This document shows, piece after piece, positions 55,079 through 64,000 of a DNA stretch of 64,000 nucleotides (the first letter of the stretch is position 1; the number at the start of each line of letters is the position of its first letter). The stretch is taken from contig CM059621.1 in assembly GCA_030435675.1 (NCBI GenBank), positions 14,818,001-14,882,000 of the forward strand, written 5' to 3'. Under the pieces are notes generated by a model that did no database searches, was not told the DNA's origin, and saw only the letters and a list, made by a program, of their open reading frames with translations. The translations under genes and the position numbers were made by a program. The DNA comes from Steinernema hermaphroditum. Its lineage: Eukaryota; Nematoda; Chromadorea; Rhabditida; Steinernematidae.

Positions 55079-56791
55079 ATGGTTCTTCTCAAATTTGCCT
55101 TATTCCTTCTCATCTTATCTACGACACTTGCTGTCGACAAGATCTGTTCACCGGGCACCTTCACCAGCCACTACCGTAACAAGTGCTTCCACATCATCCC
55201 ATCTCCGATAGTCTTTGAACACGCCTGGCTAACGTGTACCCTCTTCAACGCAAGACTGGCCGTCTTGGATAACAAATACGATAATCAAATCGTAGGAAGT
55301 AGGTTTCCGATTCGACGAGCTCTAAGTCAAAGTCCCTAATTAGACGGAATTTCGTTGACGATCCAAAACAGCGGTTTGAAAGAGAGAGAATTCTGGATCG
55401 GTGGCGACGACAAAAACGATCAACACGAGTGGGAGTGGCTCGACAATGACGATTCGAAGTTCAACTACACGAACTGGGCTCCGGGACAACCGGTGAACAA
55501 GGATGGATTCAACTGCTTGGAAATGGATTCGACGTCGAGGAAGTGGAAGGCCGGGAACTGTAATGTTCCGAAGGCTTATGTCTGCGAGTCTGTGTCCAAG
55601 CAAGCGCCGGACACGACATGTGACAGTGAGTTGACTTTTTGAGATCCTTTTGTAAATACCGGAAACAGTTTCGTCTTCGGAAATAGCCATCGCTGTTGTT
55701 GCCGCTCTTGGCATGGTGCATTAGGGGACGGAGCGAGGAGATATTATACAGCTATAAGCAGTTGGGTAAAACCTCACTTTTTGACCATGTTTCAGAACTG
55801 ACTAATTTGACTGCGCACCGTTATTCCGGTGGTTGAGATATCAATTGTTCCAAAAATACATAAAAAACAAAAGACCAAAAGCTGGACAGTTCTCTTAATT
55901 TGAATAAAGCCTGAGGTATTAGTAGGCTAGATAAACAATTTGAATAAAAATAAACGCATTCAGGTTCCCACACTATTTTGTACATTGATGTTTTAGGATA
56001 ATTCGTTGCATTCTGGCAAAATAGACGATATCGATCATGAATGCAATACAAAAAGAACAAAACCAACGATTTTTAACGATCTCTTCTTGATCTGATCTTG
56101 TCCATTTTGACCACAAAAACTCATATAAAAAGACCAAAAATTGTGTCATCTTTGTATCCAAATTTCGTAAAAAGTAGCGTTTATTCTTCAGACCCTTCAA
56201 CAACATCGTGCCCTGCCTGTCCAACATGCCCCACAACACCGGCAGCCACTTGCCCGCCTCCAGTGACTTGTCCAGTGTGTCCATCAACGCCTCCGGCCAC
56301 CACGACCACTACTGAGGCTCCTAGAACGACTACGAAGTCCACTCCTCCTCCCGGATGGCACAAATTCATCGACCACTACTACTTCTGGAATGGCGAATCG
56401 CGTCGCTGGTTGGAGGCCGAACAATGGTGCTACAGCCAGGGTGGCCATCTGGCTTCTGTCCACAGCCCCGCAGAAGGCGCCTTCATCGCTCGTCTTGTCC
56501 CGACTTTCAGTACGGAGTCTGGACTTCAAATCTGGATTGGAACCTCTACCGTTGAGAACAGTGTGTCGTTCAGATGGGTAGACGACAGTGCTTGGGATTA
56601 CTGGAACTGGGACGAAGGATATCCATTCAGGCAGGCGGAGAAGACCTGTGTCCGGGTAGGGGCGGCTTTAGCAGGGCAGGCCTAAGAGGATTATTTAGAT
56701 GATGGTGCGTGATGAGGCGGATGGAGGATGGATTCAGTTCCCGTGCAGCTTCCGCGCGACTTTCGTCTGCAAGAAGTCAATCTATGCTTAA
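55079..56791 (+). CDS. Secreted double-CTLD protein with Thr/Pro/Cys hinge (352 aa); alternative short end
   Basis: The long-form exons are 55079-55298, 55344-55625, 56192-56655 and 56699-56791 (phases 1, 1, 0). An acceptor TTTCAG lies 2 nt before the ATG. The signal peptide MVLLKFALFLLILSTTLA is followed by CTLD1 (NKCFHIIP, NARLAVLDNKYDN, FWIGGDDKND, FNYTNWAPGQP, GNC....YVCE). A hinge rich in CPxCP and Thr comes next, then CTLD2 (WHKFIDHYYFW, GGHLASVHSPAE, IWIGTS, FRWVDDSAWDYWNW, CVR, PCSF..TFVCKK). Alternatively, exon 2 can splice in phase to 55669-55724, giving a 185-residue single-CTLD form ending in a short hydrophobic tail, with AATAAA near 55,903. CTLD1 resembles CTLD1 of the 46-kb gene. 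Long-form poly(A) signal at about 56,831. Confidence 0.85.
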
Positions 56792-56849
56792 GGAGAACAC
56801 GCATATTGTGCAGAAACAAATTGAGATGAAAATAAATATATGATCGCAT

Positions 56850-57597
56850 TTAAATGAAAGGCTTGTTTGTATTGTAATATCTAAAGCGGGCCACTCTATA
56901 AGATGTCTCATTTTTACGGTAAATATTTTAGCCAACAAGGGAATGGTCAAAGTTATTATGAGCCGTTCGGGATGCGTCCAGCGTCACGCACTGGGACTTA
57001 GTGAGTGTAAATATCTGTGCATTGAAGTAGCTGCTCTCGTTTAACTCCGAATGACAAGGAAACGTTCAAAGGTGTCCCCTTTCAATTTGGCAGAAATTTT
57101 GCGGTGCCTATCATTTGGCCTCGTAAGCCGTAATCAATAGGGTAAGCGCTGTAAGACCAATAATGAGATGTGTAGTCTTCCGTTCGAAGATGTTAAGACT
57201 ACAGGGCTCATCGGTGATTCCCAAGTGACCCAATATTTGATTGAATAATATCTGGTATACCAGATCGTTCTCTAAAATTTACGCATGCAGCCGAAACAAA
57301 ACTGTCATTTTCACTACATACCGGCTCAATTGTGAATCTTATATTATGGTATGCTGGCGAGAAAAAGTAGCATATTTAACATGTCTAGAGTGCCCATGTG
57401 CCGCTAATATTTTGTACGAACAACACATTCCCCGAGCACTATTAATGTACAAAATTTCGGCCAAATCGCCGGGTGGAACTTTTAAATTTTCCCTTGTGAG
57501 ATCAGTACTTCGCAGAGTATCTTTAATCACGAGAAACATAGGATAACGAAAAAAGATCGCCAAGAAAGATTACTTTCTTGATACATTAGTGTGACCA
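56850..57597. other. No gene seen
   Basis: This is the intergenic space between convergent genes. The overlapping ORFs near 57,241-57,563 have no features. Confidence 0.4.
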
Positions 57598-58534
57598 CTA
57601 TGATGCGTTCACAGTTACGCGTTTCACACGCACCCAGCCACACTCGAGTAGACGGTCATGGTCTCGAATGTGTAGCTCTAGTTCCGATTCCTCTCGATAG
57701 GCAACTAACCAGTCCTTTTCCAATCTCGTCTGGGAGTACTTACTGAGGTTAAACATGTTCCCCAAGGCCCGTTCGCCATCGAAGTTAACAAAGCACACTT
57801 CGAATCGAACCGCCGTCTCCGACATATCACACTTCATGGGAAGCCTCTCCAGCTGATGCCGACTAGCTTTTCCTTCAAAAATGAAGAAGCCTCCATCGAT
57901 TGGAACAAAACTGTCAAACAGCAAATCGAAACTCACACTTTTGCTTGTGAAGTCACGAATAGAAACGTAAAAAAGAAGTCCTGCGGTTTCGACAAATTGC
58001 TCAATTTCATTTTTGTATCCTTCGATAACACCAAGATGGATCTCGTCCACTGGAAATCGCATGGAAAGAAGCTTCTGGCCGAGGCCCCACGTGTCCTTTT
58101 CGGCTATGAGCCAATTTATATCCATATGGTTTGCGCTAAATCTATCACGTCTGAGTGGTTTTGTTCTTTTTGTTGGCCTAACAACGTTGATGAGATCGTC
58201 AAGCTGGTCCAAGCTGATCTCTTCACACGACGCTCGAGAGTCCTTACCACGAAGGGTGGTGCTACATATATGAAATTGTGTCACAAATTTAGAATCCACC
58301 GAGCTTAGAGGGACATCACCGTCCCCCGGCAATGTCGTATACAACTTGCTTCGCTGCTGAGCGCTGACAAGAACCTTTCCCGATTCGAAGTTTACATAGG
58401 CCATAAGTAGGTGGATTTTCGTATCGGTCGCTTCGGCCACTCGAAACCAAGGCGCAGAAAGCTTTGTAGTACAGTAGAGATGCGCCTAAGATGATGAAGA
58501 CGTCCTCCATGAAGAGTACGGGAACCGCGTTCAT
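57598..58534 (-). CDS. Unrecognised intracellular-type protein, two exons (about 298 aa)
   Basis: The main exon is 58485-57598 (296 codons, phase 0). It starts after the acceptor ATCTTAG and is well-formed coding sequence (WFRVAEATDTKIHLLMAYV, DTWGLGQKLLSMRFPVDEIH, GGFFIFEGKASRHQLERLP, RFEVCFVNFDGERALGN). The first exon is uncertain: MNA at 58534-58526 with a 40-nt intron fits phase and local intron size. No signal peptide, membrane segment or catalytic motif was recognised. The repeating pattern of short beta-like stretches is loosely reminiscent of nematode F-box-associated domains, but no F-box is visible, so no function is assigned. It is the only non-lectin gene of any size inside the CTLD cluster. 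Confidence 0.6.
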
Positions 58535-58971
58535 GTTGGGCGATGGTCGTGTTCAGAGCGAAGGACAGCAGAGAAACAGAGCATAAAACGCACAAGCACA
58601 ATGCGGAAAACGTGCGAGAATGTTGACTGGTGGCGTTCCCTTGGTAAATTCCGACTACAGTTGTCATCGGGTCGAACCCGAAAGTCAGCATTTTTTGTTG
58701 CACAGATCAATTTTAAAGTCCAATAGAGAAACGTTAAAATGGCTTTGCCACCACGTCGCAGCCCACACCAAAAAATTAGACTGAACCACAAAACAAGGTC
58801 CAATTAGCGATTAAAGCCGATTAAAAGTCTGAACCTTTAAAATTTTTTAATGGATGCTGTCCGGTCGAAATTTTTGATTCTGCTGCATCTTGACGGTGGG
58901 GCGAATCGTTCATTGTTCAATCGAAAATTCTTGGATCGGACTTCAAGATTGGTCCTCACATCAAAAAAATT

Positions 58972-59688
58972 TTAGTTCCGCCTTGTTGTCCTGGCACTCG
59001 AAAGTTTCTCCTTACATGCTTCCACAACCCATGGCTTGATGGAGACGCCCCCACTGTGAGCTGTTGAAGTGGCTATATCCGCCTGGACTCGGTTCTTGTT
59101 TTGTTTAGATTCAAACTAAAAGTAATATTAGCTGATATTTTGAAAAGTCCCACCTTTAAGCACTGTCTATCCAGATTTACATTGGACGATCCAATGACAC
59201 TATTGGGGAAGTTCCATGGTGAGCTATCAGTCCAAACAAATCCTTTCTTGCCTTCTTTGTAGTATGCGCCGATCCACACAGATTTAGACTTTCCAGAAGG
59301 TTGTCTAATCTCTGATTCGGTAAGGTCGTTGATGAATGCATTCTCCTCGGGACTCAGAATCGACACGAAGCGAGAGTGGTGCTTGAAGCACCAGAAGAGT
59401 GAATGGAACCAGTTCAAAGGTTTGGCATGAACATGATAAAGACTGCCGTTAAATGCAGTCCATTCGACTCTTCTTGAAGACCATGTAATTGGAGGAATAC
59501 TGTGTGTGGCTTTTAAAGAAGTCCCAGGCATTAAAGTAGTCAGTTCTGTTGAGTTTGGATGTTCAAATGTGTACATTTCATATACTGAAATGTGACTTTA
59601 CAAAAGAAAAGACTTCATACTAACCTTCAGAGGCGACAAGGCTGTTAGACGTGGGGAGGAGGACCTTCAAGACCAAAAATAGAAACAT
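58972..59688 (-). CDS. Secreted single-CTLD protein lacking its last Cys (212 aa)
   Basis: The exons are 59688-59625, 59584-59154 and 59115-58972, with 40-nt and 38-nt introns in phases 1 and 0, as in the neighbouring CTLD genes. The signal peptide is MFLFLVLKVLLPTSNSLVA. After about 45 residues of Thr/Ser-rich N-terminal sequence the CTLD reads WTAFNGSLYHVHA, FVSILSPEENAFI, SVWIGAYYKEGKKGFVWTD and CLK. It then has a long loop to EACKEK. Where relatives have C-x7-C, this frame has Arg in place of the last Cys. The adjacent frame reads TFECQDN, the normal ending, so a one-base loss is suspected near 58,995-59,010. A TATA-like CTTTTTATAAAAAG lies at about 59,722-59,735. Confidence 0.75.
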
Positions 59689-59944
59689 GATGGAAAGCGT
59701 TGTGAGTGTGTGTCAGCGTGTCTTTTTATAAAAAGCGGAGTTTATTTGGCTACAGCTGCTAGTGGTGATCGTGTTTGCGCAGCACTGTTTTGCTTCGACG
59801 AGGTAAAATAACAGAGGTCATTTGATTGTGTGAAGTGAAGTTGTTGTCGTGACGTGTCCCTTAGTGGACTATGACATACCATTCGGAGGCAATCGTTAAC
59901 AAAGAAAAAATTTCGAGTAGTTAACTGAACTGAACACGAAGCGA

Positions 59945-60232
59945 AAATTTTATTTACCCGATTTATCTTCCCGAATCAACGGCATTACGCTGCGGAGGAC
60001 GTCATATAAGCGCAAGACAGAACATTATCGCGTTCTGTGGTCGCTCATCTAAAGTCCGCAGTAGTTGAAGGTAGTGATTCCATCAACTGAATACGGAAGA
60101 GGCACAGATGGTGGAGCATATCATAGGAGCGGTCGAAGCGCGATATTGTGGCATAGCATTGCGGCGCTTCTCCTGGCGACGCGGATGGTTGGGTCGTGTT
60201 GATCGCTAGGGACATAAATGAAAGTCCAGAGA
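59945..60232 (+). mobile_element. SINE-like family 1, old short copy
   Basis: It keeps both ends (TTATTT...TACGC..GCG.AGGACGTCATATA at the 5' end, GATCGCTAGGGACATAAATG at the 3' end) but has lost much of the interior. It is followed by the same unit (60260-60345) that precedes the 16.7-kb copy. Confidence 0.6.
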
Positions 60233-60741
60233 TATGAGCAAACTTCAAATCTTACAGAAGCTCTAATTTCTGACTGCCCATGAAACTAAAATTGTCGAAT
60301 AATCGAATATCCGGTCTTTTTGTGGGGTTATCGAATCTAAGTGACTAAGGTGGTGTTTGCTCAAGTATTAAATATTCAATTCGATATTTGGAGATTTGAG
60401 TGGAGGGATGGAGTTCAAGGGGAAACCGAACCCCGGAACCCAAACATGACATGCATACATTTTGCCAATGAGCCAACCAAAAGTAGATTAACAATTCCTC
60501 AAGAATTGTATTACTTGCACGACCGATGCTCAAAGATAAGGATGTGACAAAAACCCCAAAAATCTGTATTGGAAAACATCGAAATCAAAGTGAAAAATAA
60601 AAACTGAGCGTATTTCTTACAGATAGATCGAAACTGAGCAATGAGCCGAATGATCCGAATAAGTGATCTTTGAAAAAAAAAGACGTAAACAGTCCACTTT
60701 TCACAATCAGACGGAGCGAAGCGATTTCTGTTTTGGTTCGC

Positions 60742-60796
60742 TTATCGCTTTTGCCAACGTGTCTGTTTGAAGTTGTTCCATTTGCAGTTTCTTATC
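60742..60796 (+). promoter_or_regulatory. Two inverted GATAA sites upstream of the triple-CTLD gene
   Basis: TTATC occurs at 60742-60746 and 60792-60796, 115 and 65 nt before the ATG. Possible intestinal GATA-factor sites. Confidence 0.35.
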
Positions 60797-60856
60797 ACTC
60801 GCATCGTTTACCATAAAATAGACTCTAGACAATCGAAATGCTCAGAGTGTTTGAGT

Positions 60857-62611
60857 ATGACTCTTTTGACCGCTGCCCTCCTATTGAGCCTAGTGGCTAC
60901 CGTACTATCGGGTATGTCTTGGCCCAAACCTGACCAAGTCCAGCAATCTTTCAGCACCCAGCTGCCCGTACAAGCCTTCGCTAGCCCCTCTTTCCCCGGC
61001 TCAAGAACCAACAGCTTGGCAAATCCTTGGAGACTACAAGTACACGCTCATCCGCGATCCTCTTCCTTTCGACAAAGCCGAAGCTACTTGCAACTACATT
61101 GGAGGGCATCTGATCTCCATCCATGACCAGGAGCAGGCCGTTTTCATCAACTTCTTCTTGGGCTCTCCTGTCTTGTTCATCGGAGGTGTCCATATCAGCG
61201 ATGCTGACAAGTGCTGGACAGATGGATCAAACGTCGACGGAAATTTCATCCCGGACAGTTCGGACACGCAACCTTATTGTGTTTCGGTGGGTTTTCGATA
61301 TGATTCACATATGGGCAATTAGTGAGGGTCTCATTAAAACAGCAAAAAGAACAAATTTTGCTCGAAGAGCCATTTCGAATCCACTCACCAGGCCACCACC
61401 ACCTCCCACCCAAGCCCCCTCGACCACCTGTCCTCCCTTCATATGTTCCACAACACAAATAAAGCCCCTGTATTTAGTATGTCGAGCACGGCGCCGTTTC
61501 ATTCGAGTTCCAACCCCGATCTTGCGAAGAGCCAGCTCCCTTTGTCTGTCAAGTCTCCATTTCGAATCCACTCACCAGGCCGCCTACTACACTACCTCCT
61601 CCCACCCCAGCTCCTTCGACCACTTGTCCCTTCCAACCAACTGGGAAGCCTATCCAAGTGAACGAGGAACTAAAGTGGAAGCTCTATGTCGACGCCGAGT
61701 ACGCTTTCATCAAAGACGTCGCTTCGTTTGCCGACGCCGAAGCCACATGTGCCTCTTTGGGTGGTCACCTTCCTTCTGAGCACGATTACGGACAGTTCTT
61801 GTTTGTCGGTCTTCAAATTCCTCCTCTTCCCTACCAACCTCGTGAGTTCTACACAGGAGGAATCCAGGCTGGCCAGGACTCGAAATGCTGGACTGATGGA
61901 TCTCCGTTTAATTACGCTGCCGAGATTGATCCGCTTGATTCTACTCCGAACTGTCTTCTGGTGAGTGACCTTCCTCTAAAATGGATTTGATAGGTCTATG
62001 ATCATATTTCAGCAAAAAGAAATCGGCATCGTCCGGTTCAAATGGATCGGAGTGAAGTGCGATGAGCCTCATCCATTTGTCTGCGCTCGACCTGTCGGAG
62101 GTCCTACTACAACAGCACCCTCTACGGTAGACCCAATAACCACTCCATCAACCCCCTTTATCCTTCAATGTCCCTTCAAATCTGATCGGAATCCAATTCC
62201 AACACCCCAGCCTTCATGGAAGGGTCGATTTCTTTCGTTCAAAAAGTACGCCTTCATCGCTGGACCCCTTAGCTTCGAAGACGCCCAAGCTTCTTGTGCC
62301 TATTTGAGTGCGAACCTCGCATCTGCACACAGCAGGTCGGACAGTTCCTTCTTGGCTGGTCTTATTCCAGAAGGTTCCACGTCCGTGTGGATCGGAGGAC
62401 TCTCGCCCGGAGAGGATAAATACTGTTGGACCGACGACACTCGATGGAATTTCGATCTCCTGAACAACCCCGTGACTCAACTCAGCTGCGTTCAGGTGGA
62501 ATAATGTTGATACTTTGAGATTCATTAATGGATGAATTCTAGATTAACAATAAGGAAGTCTGGAACCAAGCCAACTGCGGCGCTGCTGCCGGCTACATTT
62601 GTGAGAAATGA
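60857..62611 (+). CDS. Secreted triple-CTLD protein (473 aa)
   Basis: The exons are 60857-60911, 60955-61286, 61478-61960, 62013-62495 and 62543-62611; phase 1 after the signal peptide, then phase 0 throughout. The signal peptide is MTLLTAALLLSLVATVLSA. The three CTLDs share (L/V/Y)xxGG then D-x-K-C-W-T-D: LFIGGVHISDADKCWTDGS, GGIQAGQDSKCWTDGS and VWIGGLSPGEDKYCWTDD. Each domain is closed by the following exon (C....PFVC, C....PFVC, C....GYIC). Pro/Thr linkers join the domains. Exons 3 and 4 are both exactly 483 nt and each encodes the end of one CTLD, a linker and the start of the next. The intron at 61287-61477 holds an alternative terminal exon candidate (61343-61462). AATAAA lies at 62643-62648. 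Confidence 0.9.
61343..61462 (+). other. Relic or alternative terminal exon inside the triple-CTLD gene
   Basis: It follows an AAAACAG acceptor and starts CAAAAAGAA, exactly like exon 4 at 62013. It continues LLEEPFRIHSPG in the phase left by exon 2, and stops at a TAA embedded in AATAAA (61458-61463). At the nucleotide level it matches exon 3 around GAAGAGCC and TTTCGAATCCACTCACCAGG. Use of this exon would give a truncated single-domain protein lacking the final CTLD Cys. Confidence 0.45.
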
Positions 62612-63623
62612 AGAGAAAGATTTCACATTTCTGCACCTCTTTAATAAATGCTTTTCTATATTTCGTTTATATTTCAATTTTTGCGACTGTTTTTCTAGCT
62701 CTATCCACAACACATGTCAAATTATGTCAAATTCAACAATCGCTTGAGCTATGTAATAGTTATTGGGTACAGTAGCTGTGAGTGGTAGCTACCTGCTACA
62801 TGTCCCCATTCTTTGTTTGTTGTAACTTAACCAATTAGAAATATTGGAGTTAAGAGAAGATGGTGATCTGAAAAGGCCAACTTTTTGAGATTAGCTCATG
62901 CTGCGTATTGAGTGTGAAAATAGACGCCAAAATGAAATGCGCCTTTATTTATGCCCCAAACCTAATATATGTTATGTAATGCACATAAAAAGGGAGTAAT
63001 CAAAATATCACAAATTTGCTGGTTTGCATCTTCCTTCGTCATGCGGCACGATGTCATAACACGTAATATTTTTGAAAGTAGCATGTACATTCTACATAAA
63101 ATCGAAGGCCGAAAGCAGTTTAACGGTTTTGACTATTCTCTACGCTCAGAAAGCTCAGATTCGCCGATTCAGAGCCCGCGCACAGTAATGCGATCGCCAG
63201 CTCTGCCCGGATATCGTGTCCGGCGCCAAGTGTCAATGTCTCATGGCCTACTGCTGCATATGCAGACGGAAAATATCCCCTGGCAAAGTACTCTCGCTCC
63301 GTTCATATTTCCGTCAACTAAAGTCATCGAGATAAAAGGCGATCGAGTTTTCAACTTTCGGGTTCGAATCTGGTTGGCTAAGTAGTTTTGCGTTTTGGGA
63401 TACAATTTTATATGCTTCATTTTACTAGCACTCGTACCATTGGAGGACCCTTACGCTCTATAGTCCTTTGGTACTGGGCCTCCACTGTCAAGACAGAAAT
63501 CAACCACATGCAGACGGAAAATGTGCCTTGGCAAACTATTCTCCCTCAATTTGCACTTCCGTGTTGCAGTCATTTACTTCGATAAACTCTCATTCAATTA
63601 AAACATTGAACATCTTCAGATTC
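62612..63623. other. No supported gene; repeats
   Basis: It contains the family-5 repeat (62771-62900). A short duplicated segment at 63262-63315 and 63512-63565 encodes MQTEN(I/V)PWQ on the plus strand. No complete gene was found. Confidence 0.4.
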
Positions 63624-64000
63624 TTAGTAGAATCCCTTCTTGCAGACGAATCCTGCCAAAGTGCCGCAGTCTCCGACGTTCCATTCGTGCTTTTGACGGT
63701 TATTCGGATCGGGATAGTGGAACTAAAAGCGTTGTCGCACTGATGACTAATCATCCTTTTGCTCTTACCTGCACGCAGCGCTCCAAGTAGTTAGCGGTCG
63801 ACAGCTCGTCGAAGTTCCACGACGTCTTGTCGGTCCAGCAGAATTGGTCGTTTCCGGGGGAAAGGCCCCCCACCCAGAGGTTGCGACTGGTTTTGTCACT
63901 TGATGGGATCAGCGAAGCGACAAAGGCACTTTCTCGCTTGCCGTGGACGGAGACCAGATGAGCGCCGAGATAAACGCATGTGGCCTCGGCGTCGAAGAAG
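63624..64000 (-). CDS. C-type lectin-like gene, partial (cut by right edge)
   Basis: The last two exons are visible: 64000-63769 (5' part beyond the window) and 63722-63624, joined across a 46-nt phase-0 intron. The CTLD reads DAEATCVYLGAHLVSVHGK, SLIPSSDKTSRNLWVGG, LSPGNDQFCWTD, SWNFDEL and ERCVQ. The last exon gives EWNVGDCGTLAGFVCKKGFY and a stop. It is closely related to CTLD3 of the triple-CTLD gene (VWIGGLSPGEDKYCWTDD), and the two genes converge. Confidence 0.9.

Noticed and set aside
63340..63385. tRNA-like GGGTTCGAATC word
   Set aside because: The T-arm stem does not pair and no acceptor, D or anticodon arms can be folded upstream. No convincing tRNA was found anywhere in the window.

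Overview
The window looks like a nematode chromosome segment, most likely a free-living or necromenic rhabditid or diplogastrid. The reasons are very short GT-AG introns (mostly 38-47 nt), start codons placed a few bases after TTTCAG-type sites (as in spliced-leader trans-splicing), TATA and GATA motifs close to start codons, and a local expansion of C-type lectin-like domain (CTLD) genes beside an insulysin gene. The genus cannot be fixed from this sequence. All exon structures were built by hand from splice sites, reading phase and family similarity. No transcript evidence was available.

Positions 1-36,900 are gene-poor and repeat-rich. They contain a 2,671-bp unit present twice in perfect tandem (4111-6781 and 6782-9452), a foldback element (10256-10728), many diverged local tandem duplications, and copies of a GC-rich SINE-like repeat. 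There is also a 917-bp mariner-type element with 29-bp inverted repeats and TA target duplications; it carries an ORF for a secreted-peptide-like protein instead of a visible transposase. A few short coding remnants occur, none assignable to a family.

Positions 36,996-40,678 hold an eight-exon insulysin-family (M16) protease gene. Its zinc site is recognisable but its 3' end is damaged. A second decayed fragment of the same gene and a mariner transposase remnant follow it.

Positions 42,500-64,000 form a CTLD gene cluster on both strands: a single-domain gene (42565-43092), a double-domain gene (45113-46143, minus), two degenerate short-domain paralogues (51258-51914 and 52735-53454), a double-domain gene with a Thr/Pro/Cys hinge and a possible alternative short form (55079-56791), a minus-strand single-domain gene (58972-59688), a triple-domain gene built from repeated 483-nt exons (60857-62611), and a partial gene cut by the right edge (63624-64000, minus). 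CTLD pseudogene pieces lie at 43.4 and 54.6 kb. Two unrecognised genes (49594-49911 and 57598-58534, both minus) sit among them. The complete CTLD genes encode a predicted signal peptide and share intron phases, so they probably supply secreted lectin-like proteins. GATA-type sites upstream of several suggest gut expression, but that is inference.

The most unusual large-scale signal is the heptamer CAAAAAT. It is almost entirely on one strand from 1 to 9.45 kb (as ATTTTTG) and then almost entirely on the other from 9.48 to about 31 kb.
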